22,943 bases of DNA, taken from contig NZ_JBEXCV010000142.1 in assembly GCF_040605455.1 (NCBI RefSeq), positions 1 through 22,943 on the forward strand, given 5' to 3'. The translations under genes were made by a program, and so were the position numbers. The stretch is from Embleya sp040605455. Lineage in GTDB: Bacteria; Actinomycetota; Actinomycetes; Streptomycetales; Streptomycetaceae. This document shows, one piece after another, positions 1 through 7,120 of this stretch (position 1 is the stretch's first letter; every line of letters starts with the position of its first letter). The notes under the pieces are model-generated. The model was not told the origin of the DNA. It ran no database searches and worked only from the letters and a program-made list of their open reading frames with translations.

Positions 1-187
1 CGAGCAACCGAGGCCGGCGTAGCCGTTGTAGACCATCTGTGGACCCTGAGCCGGCGCGACGGGCGGCGGCAGCACGTCGCCGGCTCGTCCGCCCGTTTCG
101 CCGCCGACCACGCCCGCCAAGCCGCCGGTCGCGCCGGCTCAGGGTCCACAGATGGTCTACAACGGCTACGCCGGCCTCGGTTGCTCG
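1..187. repeat. Perfect 60-bp inverted repeat at the left edge (arms 1-60 and 128-187)
   Basis: Bases 1-60 are the exact reverse complement of bases 128-187, separated by 67 bp that are not themselves palindromic. The right arm lies in the open coding frame of the golvesin-like gene, while the left arm puts a stop (47-49) into that frame. A perfect fold-back ending at the first base is typical of a chimeric or hairpin read at a contig end. A real inverted duplication continuing to the left is the alternative. The repeat is directly seen; the artefact reading is inference. Confidence 0.9.
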
Positions 188-676
188 AACTCGGGCGCCG
201 GGTTCCGGGCGCAGGGCGAGTACAGCGACGGCAAGAAGGGTTGGTACAAGGTCGGCAGCGGCGGGCTGGGCACGGCCGGGTGCGGGGACGACTTCTGGGC
301 GATCCCGATGTCCGGGTCCAAAACCAAGGACGACTCCAGCATCGCGGCCGTATGGACCTGGAACGCCGGTGTCAGGGCGAAGAGTTGCTCGGTGCAGGTG
401 TATGTCCCCGGCGGCTCGACCTGGCGCGACGCGGCCGGCAAGCCCGCGTTCTACCAGGTGCTGGACACCGACAGCGGCTCCGCCCCGGTGCGCTCCACGT
501 TCACTGTCGACCAGACCGCCCACCGAGGTGCCTGGATCCAGGGCGTGAGCCTGCCGGTCAAGGACGGCAAGGTCGTGCTGCGGATGGTCAACCGGGGCCA
601 GGACTGGGACGGCAACGGCGACACCTACGCGCACCTGGCGGCGGGCCAGGCGCGGGTGCTCTGCTACGACCGCTGA
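50..676 (+). CDS. 3' part of a secreted or surface protein with a golvesin-C-terminal-like domain (5' end missing)
   Basis: The frame is open from base 50 to TGA 674-676. It begins with a Gly/Ser- then Pro/Thr-rich linker (about residues 1-34), followed by a compact domain of about 170 residues. That domain has four cysteines (C of GLGCS, AGCGDD, KSCSVQVYVP and ARVLCYDR), which suggests disulfides outside the membrane. The stretch from KSCSVQVYVP through FTVDQTA, RGAWIQG and VVLRMVNRG follows the golvesin/xanthan-lyase C-terminal beta-sandwich pattern (aligned tyrosine, VDQ and W-x-x-G positions). An ATG at 152 falls inside the domain and is not a convincing start; the true N-terminus lies to the left or is lost in the fold-back. 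A linker plus such a domain often ends actinobacterial kinases or hydrolases, so the missing part could be a second kinase like its neighbour, but this cannot be seen. The gene converges on the kinase gene. Confidence 0.65.
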   Translation, partial: AGATGGGSTSPARPPVSPPTTPAKPPVAPAQGPQMVYNGYAGLGCSNSGAGFRAQGEYSDGKKGWYKVGSGGLGTAGCGDDFWAIPMSGSKTKDDSSIAAVWTWNAGVRAKSCSVQVYVPGGSTWRDAAGKPAFYQVLDTDSGSAPVRSTFTVDQTAHRGAWIQGVSLPVKDGKVVLRMVNRGQDWDGNGDTYAHLAAGQARVLCYDR

Positions 677-691
677 CCCGGCGAGCGTGCG

Positions 692-721
692 CGCCGCCGG
701 GCCGTGAGCGGCCCGGCGGCG
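692..721. terminator. Strong hairpin between convergent genes
   Basis: A perfect 12-bp stem (CGCCGCCGGGCC at 692-703 pairs with 710-721) encloses a 6-nt loop, GTGAGC. It lies 16 bp after the golvesin-like gene and 34 bp beyond the end of the kinase gene. No real T-tract follows on either strand, which is normal for high-GC actinomycetes. It probably serves both genes. Confidence 0.75.
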
Positions 722-754
722 TTCGGCCGTCGCGGTGTTGCCCGGGTGCGCCGC

Positions 755-2557
755 TCAGCGCGGATACATCTTGACGACCTTGCCGTTCAAGTCGGCCCGC
801 AGATAACCGGACCCGTAGTCGTCGCTCACGTAGATCTTCAGCGACGGCACCCGGTCGATCAGCCCGAGGTCCACGTTCACGTAGTGGGACTTGGGCGTGG
901 TGATGCCCAGTTCCTTGTCCGCCTTGGCGATCAGGGCCGGGAGCGCGTCCCAGTTGACCTCCGCGAGGTCGATGGTCTTGTCGTCGCGGTCGGTGCTCCC
1001 GGAGCCGGGGTTCTTCGTGGTGGCGCCGTCGCGGTAGGAGAAGCGGTCGTACAGGCGGGCGTTGCCGGCGACCGGCGCCTCTATCGCGGCGTACTTGTCG
1101 TAGATGCTGAGTTCCTTGACCTTGGTGCCCCCGATCGTCGGGGCCATCGCGGCGATCAGGCCGCGGATGGCGGTCGGGGTGAGCAGGTTCACCGTTTCCG
1201 CGGCCGGCTTGGTGGTGCGGGTCGCCGACGGCCGACTCGGTGTCTCGTCCACCCGGATCGCCGGCGCGTCCGGTGACCGGGTGGAGCCCGCGCTGTTCGT
1301 GGCCTGCTTGCCGGCGCCGGCCGCGCTCGCGCCCGGATCCGAACCCGAGTCGCGCAACTGCAACACCAGGATCACCGCGACCAAGGTGCCGACCAGGGCG
1401 GTGCCGATCGCCGAGCCGGTGACGATTCGGACCCGGCGCGCGCGCCGCCGGTCCGGCGAGGTGGGTTCGGCGGGGGTGAACGGCGTTCCGTAGCGCGAGG
1501 AGGGCGGGGCGGACGGCGGTGGTGGGGTCGAGGGGATCTGCCAGGCGCCGGAGTTCGCGTCCGCGCCGACCCGGTCCGCGCCCGACCAGGCCGGTCCGTC
1601 CTCCGCCGGTCCGCCCGCCGCCGCGCGACCGCCGCCGAGGTCGGCCGGCTGCCAGGTGAGGGCGTCCGCGACCGACAGCGCCGACGTGGTGTGCTGCGAG
1701 GAGGGCCGCCCGGTGGGCTCGCCGGCCGCCTCGGCCAACAGCCGGTCCAGCAGCGCCGCATCCGGCCGGGCCGCGGGGTCGCGAACCAACAACGCGTCCA
1801 GCACCGGGCCCAGCGCGCCCGCCTGGATCGGCGGGGGCACCGTCTCGGTCAACACCGCGGCGAGCGTGGCCAGGCTGGTCGCCCGGCGCAGCGGGTGTCC
1901 CCCCTCCACCGCGACGTACAACATCATCCCGAGCGACCACAAATCGGATGCGGCGTTGTCCTCCTCGCCGCGGATCCGCTCCGGTGCGATGTACTCGGGC
2001 GAGCCGATCAGGTCGCCGGTCGCGGTCAAACTCGTCGACTCGCGCAGCGCGGCGATGCCGAAGTCGGTCAACACCGGGCTGCCGTCGCCGCGCAGCAGCA
2101 CGTTGCCCGGCTTGACGTCGCGGTGGTGGATGCCGGCCGCGTGCGCGGCACTGAGCGCGGACAGCACGCCCCGGCCGATCGCGGCGGCCTCGGCGGGCGC
2201 GATCGGGCCGCTCGCCAGCCGGTCGTGCAGCGAGCCCCCGGGAACCAGTTCCATCACCAGCCACGGGTGCGGAACCTCGGCGGCGTCCACGATGTGATGG
2301 ATCGTCACCACGTTGGGGTGGTTCAGCCGGGCCAACGACCTGGCCTCGCGCAGCACCCGCTCGCGCAACATCCGTGCGGCGGTTGGGTCGTCCTCCAACA
2401 GCGCCGGGTCGGGCGGTCGGACCTCCTTGAGTGCCACCTCGCGTTCCAGGGCCAGATCGCGAGCCCGCCAGACCAAGCCCATACCGCCACCACCGAGCCG
2501 CTCCAGCAACTCGAAGCGGCCGTCGATCACGCGTCTGCCAGGTGTACCCGGGGTCAT
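755..2557 (-). CDS. Transmembrane Ser/Thr protein kinase with a non-PASTA extracellular domain
   Basis: Predicted 600-residue Hanks-type kinase that phosphorylates Ser/Thr on cytoplasmic targets in response to something outside the cell. The kinase domain spans about 14-275: glycine loop LGGGGMG (21-27), lysine K44 in VALKEV, catalytic HRDVKPGN (D147), DFG 165-167 and APE 191-193. All key residues are present, so it should be active. A Pro/Ala-rich juxtamembrane linker follows, then basic residues (RRRARR) and one membrane helix (about 379-401). The outer part (402-600) is a Ser/Thr/Ala linker and a roughly 150-residue globular domain starting near VNLLTPTAIRGL. It has no PASTA repeats and no cysteines, and I do not recognise it; the ending GYLRADLNGKVVKMYPR looks like a beta-hairpin. 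The start is ATG 2557, giving the usual short lead into RVIDGRFELLERL; in-frame codons further upstream would add an unlikely tail. No operon partner is evident. Confidence 0.93.
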   Translation of the reverse strand: MTPGTPGRRVIDGRFELLERLGGGGMGLVWRARDLALEREVALKEVRPPDPALLEDDPTAARMLRERVLREARSLARLNHPNVVTIHHIVDAAEVPHPWLVMELVPGGSLHDRLASGPIAPAEAAAIGRGVLSALSAAHAAGIHHRDVKPGNVLLRGDGSPVLTDFGIAALRESTSLTATGDLIGSPEYIAPERIRGEEDNAASDLWSLGMMLYVAVEGGHPLRRATSLATLAAVLTETVPPPIQAGALGPVLDALLVRDPAARPDAALLDRLLAEAAGEPTGRPSSQHTTSALSVADALTWQPADLGGGRAAAGGPAEDGPAWSGADRVGADANSGAWQIPSTPPPPSAPPSSRYGTPFTPAEPTSPDRRRARRVRIVTGSAIGTALVGTLVAVILVLQLRDSGSDPGASAAGAGKQATNSAGSTRSPDAPAIRVDETPSRPSATRTTKPAAETVNLLTPTAIRGLIAAMAPTIGGTKVKELSIYDKYAAIEAPVAGNARLYDRFSYRDGATTKNPGSGSTDRDDKTIDLAEVNWDALPALIAKADKELGITTPKSHYVNVDLGLIDRVPSLKIYVSDDYGSGYLRADLNGKVVKMYPR

Positions 2558-2564
2558 GCGGCAC

Positions 2565-2595
2565 ACCCTACAAATCCGGACTCCCATCCCGGCAA
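2565..2595 (-). promoter_or_regulatory. Possible leaderless promoter of the kinase gene
   Basis: On the minus strand a -10-like TAGGGT (2565-2570) ends exactly 7 nt before the kinase ATG. A TTGCCG (2590-2595) sits 19 bp further upstream. The first element fits the actinomycete TAnnnT pattern and the spacing would put the transcript start at the ATG, consistent with the weak ribosome site. The 19-bp spacer is a little long. The rest of the 257-bp divergent region (2558-2814) shows no other clear signal. Confidence 0.35.
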
Positions 2596-2814
2596 TCGGC
2601 GGCCGGATCGTGGGCAGATCCCTCGTCGGGAACCAAGTCCGGGCCGGGACTCGTCGCAGCGGGGGAAGCACGGAGCGTTTCCGATCCACGAGGCACGGTC
2701 GAATCGACCGGACCCGATCCGGCCCACCCGGCCGGTCGTTCCGGTCCCGAGTCGGGCCGGGCAACGTCGCGGATCGTCCTCGCCCAGTCCTGTCAGCCAC
2801 AGCCGGAAGGCGTC

Positions 2815-4308
2815 ATGGCACTCGACCGCACCGTCACCCCGCCCACCGCGTCCCTGCCGCCCGCCCCGGCCGGCGGGTACCGCTGGTGGCTGTTGCTCGT
2901 CGTCACGCTCGCCCAGTTGCCCGTCGTCCTTGCCGCGTCGCTGCCGGACGCCGTCCCGGCGCCGTCGGCCGCCGATCTGCGGATCGATCCGGACGACGTC
3001 GTGTGGGTGGGTCGCGCGCACCTGCTCGCGCTCGGTGCGCTGCTGCTGCCGGCCGGCCGGCTCGCCGATCTCGTCGGCCCGCGCCGCACGTTCGGCATCG
3101 GGCTGATCGGCCTCGCCGGCGCCTCGCTCGTGGTCGGCACCGCCACCGGCCCGGTCCCGCTGTTCGCCGGTCGGGCGCTCCAGGGCGGATTCGGCGCACT
3201 CGTGCTCACCGCCGGCCTGGCCCTGCTCACCACGACCTTCACCGACCGCGCCGAACGCGGCTGGGTGCTGGGCCTGCACGCCGGCGTCACCGCGGCGGGC
3301 GGCGGCCTGGGCATGCTCGTGGCCGGCGCCGCCACGGCGCACGGCCACTGGCGGGCGCTGCCGTCCGCCCAGGCGGTCCTGCTCCTCGCCCTCGCCCTCG
3401 GCGCGCTCAGGCTGTTCGCCCGGCACCCCGAGCCGGCCCGCTCTCCCATCCCGGGCTTCGACCTGCCGGGCGCGTTCGCCGCGACGGTCGGCGTGGGCTG
3501 CGTGTTGTACGGCTGCCTGCGGGCCGAGTCGCACGGTGGGCTGGACACGACGGCGTGGCTGTTCCTGGCCGCCGGCGGCGTGTTGTCGGCTGCTCTCGCC
3601 CGTCGGCAAACGCTCGCGGCCACCCCGCTGTTGCCACCGCGGATACTGCTGAACCGCGATCGCGGCGCGGCGTTGCTCGGTCTCGCCGTATGCGGCATCG
3701 CCACCGTCGCGACGGTCCGCTTCGTGGCGGTCCACCTGCAAGACGGCGGCCCGGGGCTCACTCCGTCCCAGGTGGGGCCGCGGTTGTTGCCGCTGGTGTT
3801 GCCGCTGCTGCTCACCGCGCCGCTCGCGGCCGGCCTGCTGCTGCGCCGCGTCGGTGCCAAGACGATCGTGCCGATCGCACTGGGCCTGTGCTGCGTCGGC
3901 TTCGTGCTGCTGTACGCGCTGGACCACAACAGTTCGTACCGGACGAATGTGGTCCCGGCGCTGCTCCTGATCGGATTCGGCGCCGGCCTGGCGTTCGGAC
4001 CGTGTGTGAGCGTGGCCGTGGACGGCGTCCGCGCGGTGGGCGCCGGCGCGGGGGCGACGATCGGGGCGTATGTGCTCGGCGCCGCGATCGGGGTGTCCGT
4101 ACTGGCCCGCGCCACGGTGGAGGCGTTCCGACTGAACGGCGCCCGGGAGTGGGGGCCCAATCCGATGAAGCCGCCGGCGGCCGGCGTCGCCGCCCGGCTC
4201 GCGCCGGTGTACGAGTGGACCGGCGTGCTGCTCGCCCTCGCCCTGGTGGCGACCGCCGTTCTGTTCTCGCCGCGCTCGCGCACGGTCGCCCCGGCCGAGG
4301 ACGCGTAA
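2815..4308 (+). CDS. MFS transporter, divergent DHA2-like efflux protein
   Basis: A 497-residue integral membrane protein, the usual length for 14-helix DHA2 (EmrB/QacA-type) proton-driven exporters. The ATG at 2815 follows GGAAGG at the right distance. Seen in the sequence: motif A GRLADLVGPRR (81-91), GRALQG (119-124), an AGGGLG motif-C-like turn (161-166), LLTTTFTDRAER (138-148) and about a dozen hydrophobic segments. It shares the LLTTTFTD.AER block and the AGGG.G turn with the pump at 5093, so the two look like distant paralogs. Unlike that pump it lacks the family signature LDxTIVNxALP near helix 1: the equivalent stretch is VVLAASLPDAV, without the acidic and asparagine residues. The C-terminal half keeps the RDRGAALLGL and VGAKTIVPI landmarks. 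Substrate cannot be told; export of a drug or metabolite is the family expectation. It ends just before the palindromes of the tetR gene. Confidence 0.87.
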   Translation: MALDRTVTPPTASLPPAPAGGYRWWLLLVVTLAQLPVVLAASLPDAVPAPSAADLRIDPDDVVWVGRAHLLALGALLLPAGRLADLVGPRRTFGIGLIGLAGASLVVGTATGPVPLFAGRALQGGFGALVLTAGLALLTTTFTDRAERGWVLGLHAGVTAAGGGLGMLVAGAATAHGHWRALPSAQAVLLLALALGALRLFARHPEPARSPIPGFDLPGAFAATVGVGCVLYGCLRAESHGGLDTTAWLFLAAGGVLSAALARRQTLAATPLLPPRILLNRDRGAALLGLAVCGIATVATVRFVAVHLQDGGPGLTPSQVGPRLLPLVLPLLLTAPLAAGLLLRRVGAKTIVPIALGLCCVGFVLLYALDHNSSYRTNVVPALLLIGFGAGLAFGPCVSVAVDGVRAVGAGAGATIGAYVLGAAIGVSVLARATVEAFRLNGAREWGPNPMKPPAAGVAARLAPVYEWTGVLLALALVATAVLFSPRSRTVAPAEDA

Positions 4309-4340
4309 CGGCCGTATGTCGCCACGTCTTCCGCACTTAT

Positions 4341-4358
4341 CGAAACGCTTGCGTTTCG
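4341..4358. promoter_or_regulatory. Palindromic operator 1 upstream of tetR
   Basis: A perfect 18-bp palindrome with arms CGAAACGC and GCGTTTCG and a 2-bp centre, preceded by TTAT. It lies 59 bp before the TetR start codon. A second site with the same arms begins exactly 40 bp downstream (start to start), about four helical turns, so two repressor dimers could bind on one DNA face. Binding by the adjacent TetR is inferred from position. Confidence 0.78.
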
Positions 4359-4380
4359 CTTGATCCACCCCTACGGTTAT

Positions 4381-4398
4381 CGAAACGCCATCGTTTCG
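4381..4398. promoter_or_regulatory. Palindromic operator 2 upstream of tetR
   Basis: Arms CGAAACG and CGTTTCG are separated by CCAT, again preceded by TTAT. It ends 19 bp before the TetR ATG, so occupancy should block transcription or clearance into the tetR-pump pair. It is nearly identical to operator 1. Confidence 0.78.
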
Positions 4399-4417
4399 CC
4401 AACCGAGGTACGCGCGC

Positions 4418-5032
4418 ATGCACACCGATTCGGCCGGGACCACCGACTCCGCACCCACCAACCGGCGTTCCCGGCTGACCCCCGAGCGCGAGGCCGAGTT
4501 GTACACGGCCACGGTCGACCTGCTCCGCGAGACGGGCTACGCCGCCCTGACCATGGAGGCCATCGCCGCGCGAGCCAAGGCCAGCAAGGCGACCCTGTAC
4601 CGCCAATGGCAGAGCAAGCCGCGCCTGGTCGCGGCGGCGCTGCGGCACAACAAGAAGATGTCCCTGGTCGGCCTGGACACCGGTTCGCTGCGCGGCGACC
4701 TGCACGAGACCGCGCGCCGGATGGCGTACGGCGCCGCCCCCGACACCGCGCTGCTCGCGAGCGTCGCGCACGCCATCCTGGGCGACCCCGAACTGGGCCT
4801 GGCGGTACGGGAAACCATCGTCGAGCCCGAATCCTCGGTGCTCGACCAGGTGCTCACCCGAGCGGTCGCGCGCGGCGAACTCGCCCCGGACAACCCGGCG
4901 GTGGGCCTACTGGCCCACCTGCTCATCGGCGCGGTGACCGGCCGGCCGCTGGTCGAGGGCTGCGTCGCCGACGAGGAATACCTGCACCGCTACATCGACG
5001 CCGTCGTCCTCCCGGCGCTGCGCCAGCCCTGA
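4418..5032 (+). CDS. TetR-family repressor, probably autoregulatory and controlling the flanking pumps
   Basis: A 204-residue cytoplasmic DNA-binding protein of normal TetR length. The N-terminal domain has the classic layout: ELYTATVDLLRETGYAALTMEAIA, then the helix-turn-helix ARAKASKATLYRQWQSK (about 51-67) and VAAAL. The C-terminal ligand domain (about 80-204) is helical and family-variable, matching the C-terminal type common in actinobacterial TetR regulators of efflux pumps. ATG 4418 follows a GAGG and keeps a short basic tail before the HTH. Two matching palindromes lie immediately upstream, and the MFS pump at 5093 follows after 60 bp on the same strand. The likely circuit is repression of itself and the downstream pump, relieved by a pump substrate. 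The upstream pump would be affected only indirectly, because the sites lie downstream of it. The ligand is unknown. Confidence 0.9.
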   Translation: MHTDSAGTTDSAPTNRRSRLTPEREAELYTATVDLLRETGYAALTMEAIAARAKASKATLYRQWQSKPRLVAAALRHNKKMSLVGLDTGSLRGDLHETARRMAYGAAPDTALLASVAHAILGDPELGLAVRETIVEPESSVLDQVLTRAVARGELAPDNPAVGLLAHLLIGAVTGRPLVEGCVADEEYLHRYIDAVVLPALRQP

Positions 5033-5092
5033 CCCGCCGGCCGCCGGCCGCCCGACGCGCGTCTCCTTCCACCCGACAGGAGCAGCATCGCC

Positions 5093-6592
5093 ATGCCACA
5101 AAGCACCGCCGCCTCCACCGTCCCACCACCAACCGCAGCCGGCCCCGGCGCCCTTCCCCGCCGCTGGCTGATCCTCGCGGTGATCGCGCTCGCGCAGGTC
5201 ACCGTCGTCCTGGACGCCACGATCGTCAACATCGCCCTGCCGTCCGCACAGCGGGACCTGGGCTTCTCCGACGGCAACCGCCAGTGGGTGGTCACCGCCT
5301 ACGCCCTCGCGTTCGGCAGCCTGCTCCTGCTCGGCGGCCGGATCGCCGACCTGTTCGGCCGCCGAAACGCCTTCCTGATCGGCCTGTTCGGCTTCGCCCT
5401 GGCCTCCGCCGCCGGTGGCGCCGCGCCGAACTTCGAGGTCCTGGTCGCCGCCCGCGCGCTCCAGGGCGTCTTCGGCGCCCTCCTCGCGCCCGCCGCACTG
5501 TCCCTGCTCACCACCACGTTCACCGACCCGGCCGAACGTGCCAAGGCATTCGGCGTGTTCGGCGCCGTGGCCGGCGCGGGCGGTGGCGTCGGGCTGCTCC
5601 TGGGCGGTCTGCTGACCCAGCACCTCGACTGGCGCTGGTGCCTGTACGTCAACCTGATCCTGGCCGGCGCCGCGATCGTCGGCGGTGTGCTCCTGCTCGG
5701 CAGGCACGAAGCCGCCGCCGACCGCCCCCGCCTGGACCTCCCCGGCACGCTGGCCGTCTCGGCCGGGCTGTTCGCCCTCGTCTACGGCTTCTCCCGGGCG
5801 GAAAGCGACGGCTGGAGCGACCCGCTCACCTACGGCTGCCTGATCTCCGCCGTCGTGCTGTTGGCCGTGTTCGCCCGGATCCAGAGCCGCGTCGCCAATC
5901 CGCTCCTGCCGCTTCGGGTCGTCGTCGACCGCGACCGGGGCGCCGCGCTGCTCGGCATGTTGATCTCCGGCGCCGGGATGTTCGGCATGTTCCTCTTCCT
6001 CACCTACTACATGCAGCAGAGCCTGCACTACAGCCCGGTCCGGACCGGACTGGCGTTCCTGCCCATGGTGTTCGGCATCATGATCACCGCGACCAGTGCG
6101 ACCGTGGTACTCATGCCCCGCTTCGGCCCCAAGCCGATCGTGCCGACCGGAATGGGCCTGGCCGGCCTGGGACTTCTGTATCTGACCCGCCTGGATCTGG
6201 ACAGCATGTACGCCGGCGACCTGATGCCCGGCCTGATCATGTTCGGCGCCGGCGTGGGACTGGTGATCGCGCCGTGCATGAGCGCGGCCACCTTCGGCGT
6301 CCGTGCGGAGGACTCCGGGGTGGCCTCCGCCGCAGTCAACACCGTGCAGCAGGTGGGTGGTTCGGTGGGCGTCGCACTTCTGAGCACGCTGTCCGCCACG
6401 GCCGGATCCGACTATCTGAAGCACCGTCAACCCAGCCCGGATGCGTTCGCCCACGCCGCGCTGGAAAGCTACGCGACCGCCTACCGCTGGTCCGCCGTGT
6501 TCTTTGCGATCGGCCTGGTCGTCACGGCCCTCCTCTTCCGCCCCGGTGCCCCGACCACCGACCCGGACGCGGCCCCCGTCGTACACATGTAA
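5093..6592 (+). CDS. MFS multidrug exporter, DHA2 (EmrB/QacA) family
   Basis: A 499-residue 14-helix proton/drug antiporter. ATG 5093 follows an AGGAG about 10 nt upstream. Family marks are complete: LDATIVNIALPSAQ (40-53, the DHA2 signature in helix 1), motif A GRIADLFGRR (82-91), ARALQG (120-125), motif-C-like GAGGGVGLLLGG (161-172), then the DWRWCLYVN block (179-187). NTVQQVGGSVGVALL near the C-terminus is also typical of EmrB/QacA pumps. The cytoplasmic N-terminal tail is Pro/Ala-rich. It is the second gene of the tetR-pump pair with a 60-bp gap and no hairpin between, so co-transcription from the operator region is expected. The substrate cannot be predicted; typical ones are antibiotics, dyes or self-made metabolites. 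The hydrophilic C-terminal tail is short (about 15 residues). Confidence 0.94.
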   Translation: MPQSTAASTVPPPTAAGPGALPRRWLILAVIALAQVTVVLDATIVNIALPSAQRDLGFSDGNRQWVVTAYALAFGSLLLLGGRIADLFGRRNAFLIGLFGFALASAAGGAAPNFEVLVAARALQGVFGALLAPAALSLLTTTFTDPAERAKAFGVFGAVAGAGGGVGLLLGGLLTQHLDWRWCLYVNLILAGAAIVGGVLLLGRHEAAADRPRLDLPGTLAVSAGLFALVYGFSRAESDGWSDPLTYGCLISAVVLLAVFARIQSRVANPLLPLRVVVDRDRGAALLGMLISGAGMFGMFLFLTYYMQQSLHYSPVRTGLAFLPMVFGIMITATSATVVLMPRFGPKPIVPTGMGLAGLGLLYLTRLDLDSMYAGDLMPGLIMFGAGVGLVIAPCMSAATFGVRAEDSGVASAAVNTVQQVGGSVGVALLSTLSATAGSDYLKHRQPSPDAFAHAALESYATAYRWSAVFFAIGLVVTALLFRPGAPTTDPDAAPVVHM

Positions 6593-6642
6593 CCCCACCC
6601 GGCGGTCGCCCCGCCACGGCAACCGCCGCTGCCCCCGCGCCC

Positions 6643-6767
6643 GTCCGCCAAGACGTCGGCGGGCCCACCACCGCGAAAGTCGCCCTCACCCCACCACATC
6701 CGCCGCCACCCCCGCCCGCGTCCACGAAGGCCTCGGCGGGCCCACCACCGCGGAAGTCGCCCTCACC
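6643..6767. repeat. Two-copy direct repeat, 77-bp offset, non-coding
   Basis: A 35-bp block at 6656-6690 recurs at 6733-6767 with one mismatch (GCGAAAGTC versus GCGGAAGTC). Weaker similarity (shared GTCC, AAG and similar bases) extends about 13 bp to the left of each copy. The 77-bp offset is not a multiple of three, so the copies fall in different frames, which argues against a coding repeat. It may be a dispersed actinomycete intergenic element; that is a guess. Confidence 0.8.
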
Positions 6768-6769
6768 AG

Positions 6770-7003
6770 GTGACCCGCTCGGCCCGGCTGGAGCCGGTAC
6801 CGCTACCCACAGACGAGACCGAGACCGAACCCGGGGGCGAGGCCGAACCCGGGGCGGAGGCCGGGGCCGCGCGCCCGCACCCGAACCGCCGAATCGCCGT
6901 GTTCCGCCTCGACGGACCGCTGTTCTTCCCCGACACACGCGGCGCGATCGGCCACGCGCGCGAACTCCTCCGCGCGGGCCGGCCGAATCCGGCGTCGGAC
7001 TGA
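6770..7003 (+). pseudogene. Fragment resembling the STAS end of a SulP transporter (probable gene remnant)
   Basis: A 77-codon GTG-started frame. Its last third, RRIAVFRLDGPLFFPDTRG (about residues 40-58) then AIGHARELL, closely follows the first strand and helix of the STAS domain of SulP anion transporters, where an R-x-D-G-x-L-F-F core is characteristic. The preceding acidic low-complexity stretch resembles the linker between the membrane part and STAS. No transmembrane region precedes it and the domain is cut off after about 30 residues, so it cannot be a working transporter or complete STAS protein. No ribosome site is obvious. I read it as a degraded 3' remnant. The alternative is an unrelated short frame with a chance match. 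Confidence 0.45.
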
Positions 7004-7033
7004 CGGAGCGGCCCGCTGCCGACGAGCCCGCCG

Positions 7034-7120
7034 CTACTCGCCCAGGTAGTGGAACGCGAACCGGAGGTAGTGGAACGCGAGCCGGAACACGCCCGCGCGG
7101 CCTCCCCGCGCGGCTCCCGC
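7034..7120 (-). other. Open frame directly beyond the GDPD stop, with a 21-bp tandem repeat
   Basis: After the GDPD stop (7121-7123) the same frame continues for 28 codons to TAG at 7034-7036, ending GVFRLAFHYLRFAFHYLGE. The core comes from a 21-bp tandem duplication (7045-7065 and 7066-7086, one mismatch), so the peptide carries two FHYL heptads that look amphipathic. It could be stop-codon readthrough, a mutated longer C-terminus, or the tail of a lost minus-strand gene. Related GDPD proteins normally end near the stop used here. Confidence 0.4.

Noticed and set aside
588..2564. Long minus-strand frame overlapping the kinase gene in another phase
   Set aside because: It is Arg/Gly/Pro-rich, lacks any domain, and is the usual high-GC shadow of the well-supported kinase frame.
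2558..2800. Longer kinase start at 2800
   Set aside because: The extra 81 residues are Arg/Pro-rich and unlike any kinase N-terminus. ATG 2557 gives the family-typical start and a nearby -10-like element.
4309..4417. Riboswitch or attenuator between the first pump and tetR
   Set aside because: The only structure is the two palindromes. Their symmetric arms, short centres and 40-bp phase fit protein operators better than RNA elements.
2313..4478. Long plus-strand frame over the kinase 5' end and first MFS gene
   Set aside because: Composition is Arg-rich and low-complexity, and it crosses gene boundaries. The MFS frame in the same place has real motifs and a ribosome site.
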